From: Rhinopomastus cyanomelas | Taxonomy: Eukaryota > Chordata > Aves > Bucerotiformes > Rhinopomastidae | Reading direction: 5' to 3' | Assembly (NCBI GenBank): GCA_013400115.1 | Contig: VXBP01003685.1 | Coordinates: 132,638-196,637 of the forward strand | DNA: 64,000 nt | Part shown: positions 24,771 through 34,900 of the stretch, piece after piece | Position numbering within the stretch: position 1 is the first letter of the stretch | Layout: every line of letters starts with the position of its first letter | Position numbers and translations under genes: made by a program | The notes under the pieces: model-generated | What the model saw: only the letters and a program-made list of their open reading frames with translations | What the model was told of the DNA's origin: nothing | Databases searched by the model: none

Positions 24771-24954
24771 ATACCATCTGTGTAATTACAATCACAGAAA
24801 GTGTGGCTCGTGTCCATATGGAACGTGGAGGAAGCTTGAGAGAGAGTAACTCACACTAAAGAGCACCCATAGGAAAATAGCACAACATCCCGACAGCATA
24901 AACACTGCACTTCCAAGAAGGGGTTTAAATTTACAGTAAATCAAATCCACTTAC

Positions 24955-25025
24955 CCCTTTTTCTACCGGGTCAAACCAAAACTCATCGCTCATGCATGCT
25001 GTGGCGTGTAAGGCTCTTCCAAACA
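24955..25025 (-). pseudogene. RAD9B: RAD9B relic, exon-2-like
   Basis: The acceptor is cttag and the donor GGG before GTAAGTGG. Read in frame it gives VFGRALHATACMSDEFWF then DPVEKG, against VFGKAVQALSRISDEFWL then DPSKKG in mammalian RAD9B. The DEFW and DP positions are diagnostic. The exon length (71 nt) and phase fit the family. Confidence 0.8.
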
Positions 25026-25237
25026 CTAAGGGAGGAGAAGAAAGCAGCACAACATCGATTCTGCACTCATAAAAGGAGTTAAACTGTGTTTTCTCTGGAG
25101 TAATTTAAGAGGAAACATAACAGATTTCCTACAGGTTTGAAATGAAAGCAGTGACATGGGGGAAACCATGACAGTTTCCTTTTTAGTAGAACAAATGTCA
25201 TGTCTTGAGGGAAGCTGCCTCCCAGGTGGATCTCAAA

Positions 25238-25845
25238 CAGAATCATTCTGGTTGCAAAGGACCCCTGGGATCATGGAGTCCAACCATCAATCCTATTCTA
25301 CAAGGTCACCCCTAAACAAGATCCCCCAACACCACATCTAAGTGACTTTTAAACACATCCAGGGATGGGGACTCAACCACCAGCCTGGGCAGCCCAGTCC
25401 AGTGCCTGACCACCCTCTCCAGGAAGAATTTCTTCCTGATGTCCAATCTAACCTTGAAACCCTTCCCTCTAGTTCTGTCACTAATGACCTGTGAGAAGAG
25501 ACCAGCACCGGCATCTCTACAGTGTCCTTTCAGATTGCTGTAAAGAGTGATGAGGTCTCCCCTCAGCCTCCTCTTCCTCAAACTAAACAGCCCCAACTCT
25601 CTCAATGTCTCCTCACAACATTTATTCTCCAGGCCCTTCCCCACTTCATTGCCCTCCTCTGCGCTGGCTCCAGCACCTCAATGTCTTCCTTGTGCTGAGG
25701 TGACCCAGTACTCTAAGTGCAGCCTCACCAGCGCTGAGCACAGGGGGGTGATCCCCGTATTTGTCCCTCTGCAGCATGACCTGGCATCATTGAATCACAG
25801 ACCATTAGGGATTGGAAGGGACCTCGAAAGACCATCCAGCAGGAC
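25238..25845 (-). mobile_element. CR1 LINE fragments
   Basis: A 520-base copy is followed at 25,795-25,845 by a 50-base 3' stub with the gggattggaagggacct signature. Confidence 0.85.
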
Positions 25846-26379
25846 ACCACTAATTCAACGTCTACAAGTTAGTTTTGTCAATGACAAGAAGTTTGGGCAA
25901 AGGGTAAGCAGGTATTCTGTAAAGAGACTTGGAATAAACCTGCAGCGGTCTCAACATTAGTCTCTGCCCACCTCGGCACTGGCAGAGCTGCATTTGGTAG
26001 GGAAACGGGGTGTGCAGGAGGTTTAGCTGGGTCCCTGGAAAGGGCACGGTGTCTCCAGGAGGTGCCCAGCCAAGCGACACCTTCTCCACCGTAAGGCACC
26101 TCTGCCCTGTCACCTGCACAGCCTTCAGAAGCTGCGCAGCGCCCCACAGAGAGGCCTGCACGCTCCTGGGGATCAGCCGCGCAGGGGCCTCGCTGAGGGC
26201 GGTGCCAGGGTCGCATCGCCAAGGCCGCCGGCCCGGCTGAGGTGTCTCAGTCCGCTCCGGGGTGCCCGCTTTTCCCTCAGACATCCTCACCCCAGCTGCT
26301 GCCCGCCCCCGGGTCACGGCTACCTCGGAGATGAGCCCCCCGCCCCGATCACACACTTCACGGCGGCCGCCCCTCGCCC

Positions 26380-26720
26380 CCCTCACAGGGAAAGGGCGGG
26401 AAACGCCTCCTCACAGACCCGGATGTAGCAGCCGGGCGGGGCTACGGCTGCGAGGAAACGCGGTTCGGGCTCTTTAGACCCTTCGGAGCCGCCGTAGCGG
26501 GAGGTTGGCGCCGGCCTGCGCTTCCGGGTGGGGCCGCAGCGGCTGCGGAGGAGCGCGGCGCCGGGCACGATGGTGAGCGGCGGGGCCGGCCGGGCCCGGC
26601 CCGGGGCATCCTCACCCCACCCTGAGCCTCCTTGTCCCCACCGGGGCCTCACCCCGCGGTGTCGGGAGGGCCAAGATTCGCTTCTCCCCGCTGCGGCCCG
26701 TTGGGGTCAGCGGCGCGGTG
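26380..26720 (+). promoter_or_regulatory. VPS29: VPS29 CpG-island promoter
   Basis: A dense CpG block around the first coding exon. It contains an E2F-like GGCGGGAAA (26395-26403) and an ETS-like CTTCCGGG (26521-26528), the latter about 45 bases before the ATG. In mammals this type of promoter is shared head to head with RAD9B, so the relic on the minus strand probably once started here too. Confidence 0.7.
26570..26572 (+). CDS. VPS29: VPS29 exon 1 (ATG only)
   Basis: The initiator codon is followed directly by a GTGAGCGG donor, so this exon contributes only Met, as in mammalian VPS29. Confidence 0.85.
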
Positions 26721-29700
26721 GTTCGCGGGGCTCTGTGGGGCTGCAGGGGGGCTCCGGCGGTGCCGAACGGGAGCCCAGGGGAGGTTTTTTTTTGTCAGGC
26801 GACGGCCCGAAACCCGCCTGATGCCCAGCTGGGGTAGATGGAGGGGCGGGAGGGGCCCGTCATGGTGAGGAGGCCGTGCCTAGGGGCTGTCAGCGGCCGG
26901 GGCTGCGCGCAGGAGCCGCTTTTTAATTCAATTAATTTTAATATATTTTTAACGCTTCTTTCATAACATCGACAATTCATTAATTATGATTTGCCTATTC
27001 ATTTGGCTATGTTTTCTCTTCTGTTGCTTTCTTTTGTTTTAACATTGATCATGTTTCGCCCTGTTTTTCATCCCCCCCTCCTTCCCTGTCTGCAATCAAC
27101 TCCTTCATTCCACTAAGGCTGGGCACAGAGTAAGTTTTTTCCTCTTGGCTGTTGCTAACACCGGTGGTAAGGGCTTGTTAAAGTTGCTATGAGATGTAAT
27201 TGTCACGAGGTTCATGTGAATTAGGGGTTGCTGTGCAAACGGCGCTCACATTCCTAGTAAAATCCAGATGTTGTAAGGCTCCTGGCAGCTGTTCGAAGCT
27301 GCGGTTACCTGTGGTTGATTATTAAATGCACCGCAGTGCTTTTAATTGGTGTCAGTTTGCTGAGCTGGGTGACTTTGTCATGAGCTTGCCAAGCTTCTCT
27401 TTGATCAATTAGAGCTCAAGCGTGATTTGGGGGAAAATACAGGGGCTGTCAGTTGGACAGCAGAGGACGTGGTCTGCGTGACTGCGCACGCTGCGCTGAC
27501 TTCAACGGGTTTTGTGGTTTCAGTGGCAGTATAATTTTATTAAATATTAAACACAGAGCTGGTTTTGTGTGGCTAAGCCCCTCATCAGTAAGAGAATCCA
27601 TCCATTGCCACTCATGATAAAAATAATTCTAATAATCGATTATTTGTTTCTAAATTGCATTCTTGACTGATGGTAGGAAGGTTTTGCACTGGAACTCCTA
27701 AAACACCGTCAAAAATGATTCTTTTCCTGTAGATCCAGTGGTTTTACAGTGTAGTGGCATAACATCCCACGCTTTCTAGAGCTCTTTGTCCCTTTACATT
27801 AATTAATTTATTGCTGTGTTGCTCGCATTAATGATTTCTTTGTTTGCAGATACAAACCCTGTGATATTAAACTGTGGCCTTCACCTGACTCCTTAATTTT
27901 GATGCCCTTTCCTTGCATCTGTTGCCCTTAGGCTATGAGTATGTAGAATGGGTTCAGAGGTTCCTATAGTGTGGATTCTGAACGGGCTTTGATTCTGGCC
28001 AGTGATTAACACAAGCTGCAAACTTTCTGCCTTTTTTAAAATAAGAAAGTAGAAGCTAATTAAAGTAGAAACTTGAAAGTGGAGTTTTAAAAGGAGTCTA
28101 GCTAGGCCTGTGCTTGAGAACATACAGGAGAGATGCCCTCTATGACTTTTTTTTGATGTTTAAGGAGAAAAAAGTGGGCTAGAATCATAGAATTATCCTG
28201 GCTGGAGAGGATCTCCAGGATCATCGGGTCCAGGCTAACATCTCCCTAACCTCTACACCATGGCCTGAGGTGCTCTAGCTGCTCAGTTTTTAAACCCCTC
28301 CATGGATGGGGACTCCAGCATCTCCCTGGGCAGCCTGTTCCAGTGCCCAGCCACTCTCTGAGGAAAGAACTTCTTCCTAAGATCTGGTCTGAACCTGATG
28401 CAGTTTGAGGCCATTTCCCCTCATTCTATTCTCAGTAATTTGGGAGAAGAGACCAGCACCAGCCTCGCTACAACCTGCTTTGAGGTATCTCTAGAGAGCA
28501 GTAAGGTCTCCTCTTCTCTAGTCTAAATAACCCCAGTTCCCTCAGCTGCTGTCCACGGGGCCTGTTCTCCAGCCCTCTCCTCAGCCTTGCTTGGCCTTCT
28601 CTGGCCCTGCTCCAGCAGGCCAATGTCCTTCTGATCCTGTGGTGCCCAATGCTGGAGCCAGTACTCAAGGTGCAGTCTCATGAGAGCAGAATATAGGGGC
28701 ACCACTGCCTCCCTTTCAACAGTGGTTAATTTTGTGTGACATGCATCAAGCAGTAACGCATTTATAACTTGCAAAGGCTTTTAGCTGTAAAATCAAACCA
28801 AACAGGACAGTCCACTGATTATTTTTCTGAGGCACTTCTTCTAGATAACATTTTAGGTTAGTGAGGGCCCTTGTTTCCCCTTGATGTAGCAACAATCCAT
28901 CACCATTTCATTCTTACTTTAGTAGCTATTTCATGGAATTGGAGGGAACATTGCAGTGTGTTTGGGTTTGCCAGGGAGTTTTGCCCTAACAAGTCTGTGT
29001 AACCATTTCTCTCTCCCGTTGTGACACCTGCTAAGTTGGTGTTAGTATTAGGAGACCTTCACATTCCACATCGATGCAACAGCCTCCCAGCCAAATTCAA
29101 AAAACTGCTGGTTCCAGGAAAGATCCAACACATCCTCTGCACGGGAAACCTCTGCACCAAGGACACGTACGACTACCTCAAGACTTTGGCTGGGGACGTT
29201 CATGTTGTCAGAGGGGACTTTGATGAGGTACTGTGTGTCTTTTGTATGTTTGCGTTGGAGTAGAAGTGGATAAATTGAGGTTATGGGGTACTAAGAGCAC
29301 ATGAAAGACTGGGCAGATGAGTTGTGGTTACAGTTAATAATGTGAACTGTGCAGTAAGGCCTTATCTGACCAGTATGAATGCCTTGGCTGTGCCTGGGAC
29401 CCCAGTAAACAGGATCAGCTCTTGCCAGCAGTTTGAAGGTTCTTTCATCCCGCCTAATGTTCTGTGATGGGAAAGATCATGTAGTCCAATACCCCTGCTA
29501 CAGCAGGATCCCCTAGATCTGGTCGCACAGGAACAGTCCAGGTGGGTTTCAAACATCTCCACAGAAGGAGACTCCACAACCTCCCTGGGCAGCCCCTGCC
29601 AGGGCTCTGTCACCCTCACTGGGAAGGACCTTCTCATATTGATGTGGAACCTCCTCTGTTCCAGCTCACACCCACTGCCCTTTGTCCTATCCTTGGGTGC

Positions 29701-30773
29701 CCCTGAGCAGAGCCTGGCTCCATCCTCCTGACACCTGCCCTTTCCAGATTGATCAACATCCATGAGGTCACCCCTCAGGCTCCTTCTTTCTAAGCTGAAG
29801 AGCCCCAGCTCCCTCAGCCTTTCCTAATCAGGGAGATGCTCCCCTCCATCATCTTTGTGGCTCTGCACTGGACTCTCTCCAGCAACTCTGTCCTGGAACT
29901 GAGTGGCCCACAACTGGACACAAAATTCTAGATGTGGTCTCACTAGGGCAGAGTGGGAGGAGAACCTCTCTGACCCCACTAACCAGCCTCCTTCCACTGG
30001 CCTTCTTGGTCACAATAGCCCATTGCTGGCTCCTTGTTGTGGTCACCACATTCTCCAGTTACCACAAAAGCAGCTCTCTAGCTCTTTCTACAGCAGCAAG
30101 TATTTACATACCTTCCCCAACCAACTTCTTGGAGTTGCAGTGATTTGTTCTTCAATATAAATCTCTACATCTAATCTGTGTTCTTGTCGTTTGTTTGATT
30201 TCTAGAACCTGAATTATCCCGAACAGAAAGTTGTAACTGTTGGACAGTTCAAAATTGGGCTGATTCATGGCCACCAGGTGATTCCCTGGGGAGATATGGC
30301 CAGCCTGGCCCTGCTACAAAGGCAGTTTGATGTGGACATCCTCATTTCAGGACACACACACAAATTTGAGGCGTTTGAACACGAAAACAAGTTCTATATC
30401 AATCCAGGATCAGCTACAGGAGCCTATCACGCCTTAGAGAAGTAAGTGACCTTTGGGAAGCAGCTGTGAGGGTTTCCTTTGGTAACTAGACTGAACCTAA
30501 AGAGTAAAGAAGTTTGATGTTGAGTGTTCTAGGTTGTCAGTACTCACCAGATCCCCCCGAGTGAAGCAGCTAAAGCTTCAGATTTGTGCTGACAGAATTC
30601 TTGGCAAGATTCTTGTCCACAAGCAGTGAATTAATGTCTTTCCCTGTCTTTCCAGCAACATCATTCCTTCATTTGTGCTGATGGATATCCAGGCTTCTAC
30701 AGTAGTCACGTATGTCTATCAACTAATCGGAGACGACGTGAAAGTAGAAAGAATCGAGTACAAAAAATCTTAA
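26570..30773 (+). CDS. VPS29: VPS29, retromer subunit
   Basis: VPS29 is the small retromer core subunit. It has a metallophosphoesterase fold, binds VPS35 and sorts cargo from endosomes. Coding parts are 26570-26572, an optional 27118-27129, 29036-29227, 30206-30441 and 30656-30773 (TAA). The short form has 182 residues, exactly the mammalian length; including the microexon gives 186. Fold motifs are all present: LGDLHIPHR, CTGNLCTK, RGDFDE, LIHGHQVIPWGDMA and SGHTHKFEAFEHENK. Differences from mammals are few (for example ALENN for ALETN). The start is fixed by the ATG-only exon followed at once by GTGAGC. The intron before 30206 contains a CR1 copy. Confidence 0.97.
27118..27129 (+). CDS. 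VPS29: VPS29 alternative 12-nt microexon (AGHR)
   Basis: GCTGGGCACAGA is flanked by a long pyrimidine tract ending cactaag and a perfect GTAAGT donor. It inserts Ala-Gly-His-Arg after Met, exactly the residues that distinguish the longer mammalian VPS29 isoform. Confidence 0.8.
27130..29035 (+). other. VPS29: VPS29 intron before the main coding exons
   Basis: AT-rich unique sequence plus one CR1 copy at 28,178-28,720; no other exon is supported. It ends with the acceptor gctaag before TTGGTG. Confidence 0.8.
28178..28720 (-). mobile_element. CR1 LINE with shared 3' flank
   Basis: An antisense copy. The sequence just outside its 3' end (28156-28188) reappears beside the CR1 at 33,985. Confidence 0.85.
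29036..29227 (+). CDS. VPS29: VPS29 exon with first phosphoesterase motifs
   Basis: It encodes LVLVLGDLHIPHRCNSLPAK through VRGDFDE, and the donor is GAG before GTACTGT. Confidence 0.96.
29440..29990 (-). mobile_element. CR1 LINE in VPS29 intron
   Basis: About 550 bases antisense, from the eroded ctaatgttctgtgatgg terminus to a gcagagtgggaggagaacct segment. Confidence 0.85.
30206..30441 (+). CDS. VPS29: VPS29 exon with HGHQ and SGHTH motifs
   Basis: The acceptor is tttctag. It encodes NLNYPEQKVVTVGQFKIGLI, then HGHQVIPWGDMA through GSATGAYHALE, ending in AA of a split Asn codon. Confidence 0.96.
30656..30773 (+). CDS. VPS29: VPS29 last coding exon
   Basis: The acceptor is ctttccag. It encodes NIIPSFVLMDIQASTVV, then TYVYQLIGDDVKVERIEYKK and S, then TAA. 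Confidence 0.96.
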
Positions 30774-30958
30774 GCAATGTTTCTGCCTGTCTGACATTTT
30801 TACCATCTCGTTCTGAACTGCAAGTTACTCCAATACTTGATTGCTAGTTTACAGTCCTACACTTAACGTGCTAAGCGGCTTAACGATGTAGCTTATCGGT
30901 AAATCTTTAAAACATTGTGTTTGCTTTTCTCTGTATGAATTGATTTGTAAAATATGCC

Positions 30959-30998
30959 ATTAAATAACTGTTTAAATACTGTTCCTTAATGTAATAAA
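30959..30998 (+). terminator. VPS29: VPS29 poly(A) signals
   Basis: ATTAAA lies at 30959-30964 and AATAAA at 30993-30998, giving a 3'UTR of about 230 bases. Confidence 0.7.
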
Positions 30999-31541
30999 CT
31001 CCACTTCATAGAAAAAAACCCAAAGCTTTATGAAGTGTTTTGGTTGGGGGGGAAGCAACAGGTGTTGTCATTTTGGAAGCACCCGATGCTCTGGTTTGCT
31101 GAATCATTATGTTAAGGGCTTGAGCAAAAGGATTGAGGGTTCTGGGGTCATGTCACATCTGCCTCAGAATCCAGTTGATATTTAAATCATCTATCAATTT
31201 AACACTCCCAATCAAGTTAAAAGGATAAAATTTATAAACTTGATTATTAAATGATGATTTATACACTTTAATTAAATGTGGGAGATGTGAAGGAATCAGC
31301 TACTTGGGCATATAAGCTGATTAAATAACTGATTTGTAATCAAAGTAAACCTGTTTTACCTAAGACAAAGCCCAAGAACTTCAGCCTGGTGGCTCAGGAA
31401 GCTCTGTCTAGCTGCTGCCTCATGCAGTGAAGCGTGACTACTGCTTGATCCTGCTGCAGACACACAGAAGGAAGTGAAAAAGCAAAGCTTGGCACACGCT
31501 CAGAGAAGGCTGAGTAAGCAAAATAGCAATTTAGGGAGAAT

Positions 31542-31547
31542 TTTATT
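31542..31547 (-). terminator. KNTC1: KNTC1 poly(A) signal
   Basis: AATAAA on the minus strand, about 430 bases after the KNTC1 stop. Cleavage is expected near 31,520. The facing VPS29 and KNTC1 transcripts would then end about 500 bases apart without overlapping. Confidence 0.6.
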
Positions 31548-31973
31548 ATTTAAGAAGGTTTCCTTGTGTAGCTAAAATTACAACTTGTCTACAAAGGGTA
31601 TTTTACACATAGTTTAGAAAAAGCTTATCATAATTACACAAGGGTATGTGTCTGGGAATGAATCTTTACAGCAATCCTCAGGAGCCTTGAAACATGAGTG
31701 GAAGAAATCAACTTTAATCCTTCCTAAAAATTAAGGTGCTGAGTGTGAATGTTGCTGTGTAAGAGAGACAGGGAATTCTGCTGTAAATCTGAACTGTTTC
31801 AACAGGAGTAGAATATGGAGTGGAAGCAGCCTAGGGCTGAAAAGTATGGAAAGCTCAGGGTGGCTTCTGGCAAAAGAGAATCAAGGTTTTAGTGTAACAT
31901 CCAGCAGACCTGAATGAACGTCCTCATGCTTGGACCTTGTCTTGCTGGTAGAGGGAGAACAGTAAAGGGCAAA

Positions 31974-34900
31974 TCAGGACCTTACTGATGACAGATCCAA
32001 TACACAGGTCTCCTCTGGTCCCTTCAGATACATCTGGAATGTAAGAGAACATGTTAAGAGGGTTTAGGAAAACAGGGTGTAATCTACACAAGCTCTGACC
32101 ATACTGGAAAGCTCAGCAGGGCACAGATTTCCTTCAAATGACAATTATTTGAATTAAGGGCTATTTTATAATTTACAATATACTTCAGTAAGTCAGCTCA
32201 CGAGTGTTTTTGCTAAAAGTTGAGTGAAAGCCAAACAAACAAGGAGAAAACAGCGTGTGGCACAATGAAGCTGTTGGTTTTACCTTCAGCAGATCAGATG
32301 ATGGTATGTCTGCTAGGGAGGGATTTCCACATTTCTCTTGATACTCCTGGATTAGGGCTGTTGCATCGTCAGTGCTGTAAGGAGGCAAAAATCTATCAAC
32401 GCTGTCACCTCTTGAGCCAAGAATTTCAGAGTAAATACACTGAAGTAGAAAACTAAGATACGAGGCCAGATAGATCCTATAATTTCCCAGGAGAGGAAAA
32501 GCAGCTACAGTGATCCTGCTGTTTGACCTGGGGCTGTTCATAAACTAAACAGATACTAGAATGTTTATAAATATGTGAGAGGTGGGTGTCAGGACGATGG
32601 AGCCAGGCTCTGCTCAGTGGCATCTAATGGTAGGACAAAGAGCACCATGTGTGAGCTGAACACTGGAGGTTCCACATCAATGTGAGAAGGAACTTCTTCC
32701 CAGTGAGGGTGACAGAGCCCTGGAAGGGGCTGCCCAGAGGGCTTGTGGAGTCTCCTTCTCTGGAGACATTTCAAACCTGCCTGGATATGTTCCTGTACAA
32801 CTGTAGATCCAGCTGTGGCAGGACGGGACTGGATGATCCTTTGGGGTCCCTTCCAATCCCTAATGTTCTGTGATTCTGTAATTTAAATGGTTATTTAATA
32901 GTTCCTGCAGGGAACTGGTAACAAAGTGAGCTGCACCACTCAATATGTGGGGTGTGAACTGGAAGCTGGCAGCTGTGTGCAATGAGCCCAAGTGCTATGA
33001 GTCACTAATTGCTGATTGAGAGCTGCCCTGTAGCAGGTTAGCAAGGAGACCCTTTGTTTTATATAAGTGGAACATGGGAGGTGTTCTAGGCTCTTGAAAA
33101 ATCTCTGCAGCAAGACCACAACTCCTTAAGTCCAGGCAGTTCATTTATTTTTTCAGAATGTTCTTACTGCGGAAGCTGTGACGACACGACGCCCCCGGGC
33201 TTAATTCATCTCAAGGTAGGATGAAGTGATCCAAAGTGAAAGTGTTTGTTATTTCAGTGAGGTTATTTCTGTTATTTTAAGTGTATTTGATCTGTTTGCC
33301 AGTCCAGGCTCAATAAGCTCTTACTTTGGCTTGAATGATGCTGTAAAGCTCAAGTATGCAAAGTATTGAGGGGAGATGTTGATTTTGCTTGTTTAACTTA
33401 GCAACGCTTCAAAAATTCTTGGAGAGTGAGTACTAGAAAAATCTCCAGGGCTTCAAATGAATGGAAATCAAACAGATTGAAGTTTTGTTCTTGTGCATCT
33501 TAACTTACCGGTTCTTCTTGGCAAAATATTCCACCAGTTCTTTGACTCGGTGGTTGTTGATCAGTTGTTGCTTCAACAGTGGAAAATACTTAGTGTTCAA
33601 GAGCTGCTCATACAGCTTCTCGTTTATGATACTGTCCAGAACCAAAGTTCTGATCTGTAATGCAGTAAAGGAGAAGTATTAATATTTTAAGTACAAGAAG
33701 TTTTCCCTTTGAATGAAAAGAGCTCAGAAGTTTTTTTTATTGGGCTCCTACGGGGCAGGATTAGGTGTTTTAAGATTTCTTTCAGTGCTGCAAAATGGCA
33801 GAATTGCTTGAGATTCCACTGAGATTCAGGGAGGGGAATGAGCTCAGAAAACTCCTTTTAGGAAGGCAGCTCAAGAGAAAATGCAGTTTCAAAGACCTTT
33901 TAGTTTAAAACACAGAATCATCATGTTTTTCATTTAAAACACAGAACCATCATTACTTTTTTGGATGTTTAAGGAGAAAAAAGTGGGCTAGAATCATCAC
34001 AGGTGGGAAAGACCTCCAGGATCACTAAGCCCAGTTCTCAGCCCAACAGCTCTTTAACCTCTGGACCACGGCCTCAAGTGCTCTAGCTACTTGGTTTTTA
34101 AACACCTTCAGGGATGGGGACTCCACCACCTCCCTGGGCAGCCTCTTCCAGTGCCCAACCGCTCTCTCAGCAAAGAACTTCTTCCTAAGATCTGATCTAA
34201 ACCTCCCCTGATGCAACTTGAGGCCATTTCCCCATGTCCTATCATTAGTAATTTGGGAGAAGAGACCAGCAGCAGCCTCGCTAGAGCCTCCTTTGAGGTA
34301 GCTGGAGAGAGCAGTACGGTCTCGTCTTCTCTGGACTAAAGAACCCACAGCTCCCACAGCTGAAGGAAGGACAAGTTTTTCCGCTGCACAACGCATCAGG
34401 AATAAAACTGCAGAAATCCCTCTAATTGTTGCTATATTTGGAAATAGTTTTATATATAAAAATACTTCAATATTTGCTATCTAAAGGGAGGCAAACCTCT
34501 TATTTATTACCTGGGAAGCAAATGCCACTGCTTCTCCCGTGTCCATGTGCTCGTCTATTTGTTGCAGCACGGTTTCTGCGTTACACGTCGGTAGGAAACC
34601 CTTGTGAAAACAAGTTGCAAGACATGAGAACCCTGTGAATGATTCAAGACTCTCCCTTCAGAGGAAGCGTTTGATTTATTCAGGAGGAGTTAATCACAGC
34701 ATGTTAGGGATTGGAAGGGACCTTGAAAGATCATCCAGTCCAATCCCCCTACCAGAGCAGGATCCCCTAGATCCAGTCGGCCAGGAATGTGGCCAGGAGG
34801 GTTTTAAATGTCTCACAAACATGAAATTATCAGGAGAGGATGTGTGTAGACTGATAGAGGAGTATTTGTCATGGGTATTTTGCTGTAGCAGTCACAGATG

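Larger units (their letters stand above)
20013..25025 (-). pseudogene. RAD9B: RAD9B-like relic (unitary pseudogene candidate)
   Basis: Five colinear minus-strand segments resemble the RAD9 family, the 9-1-1 checkpoint clamp subunit that loads at DNA damage. In gene order these are 24955-25025, about 24707-24770, 20480-20555, 20210-20265 and 20013-20131. They match the family from roughly residue 15 to residue 300, and the place and strand agree with mammals, where RAD9B lies between VPS29 and PPTC7 head to head with VPS29. The 20480-20555 piece needs a reading-frame change to stay homologous, and the phases of the last two pieces do not join. Residues about 110-210 and the C-terminus are not recognisable. 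CR1 copies occupy much of the intervening sequence. I infer loss of function. A fast-evolving but working gene with sequencing errors is the alternative. Confidence 0.65.

Noticed and set aside
24611..24817. The same interval read as a FAM216A exon because of a MEGSF-like start
   Set aside because: FAM216A is also a VPS29 neighbour in mammals, but on the other side, and similarity stops after about nine residues. The RAD9-like reading (SFLRC, SLLPAMK) fits the flanking RAD9B pieces better.
25862..26386. A 174-codon minus-strand frame next to the VPS29 promoter
   Set aside because: It lies in a CpG island where stop codons are rare, has no recognisable domain, and no splice connection to the RAD9B relic could be shown. 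It is not called as RAD9B exon 1.
33903..33957. Short direct repeat of a tttaaaacacagaaycatcat unit
   Set aside because: Only two imperfect 27-base units in AT-rich intron; too small to interpret beyond a local duplication.
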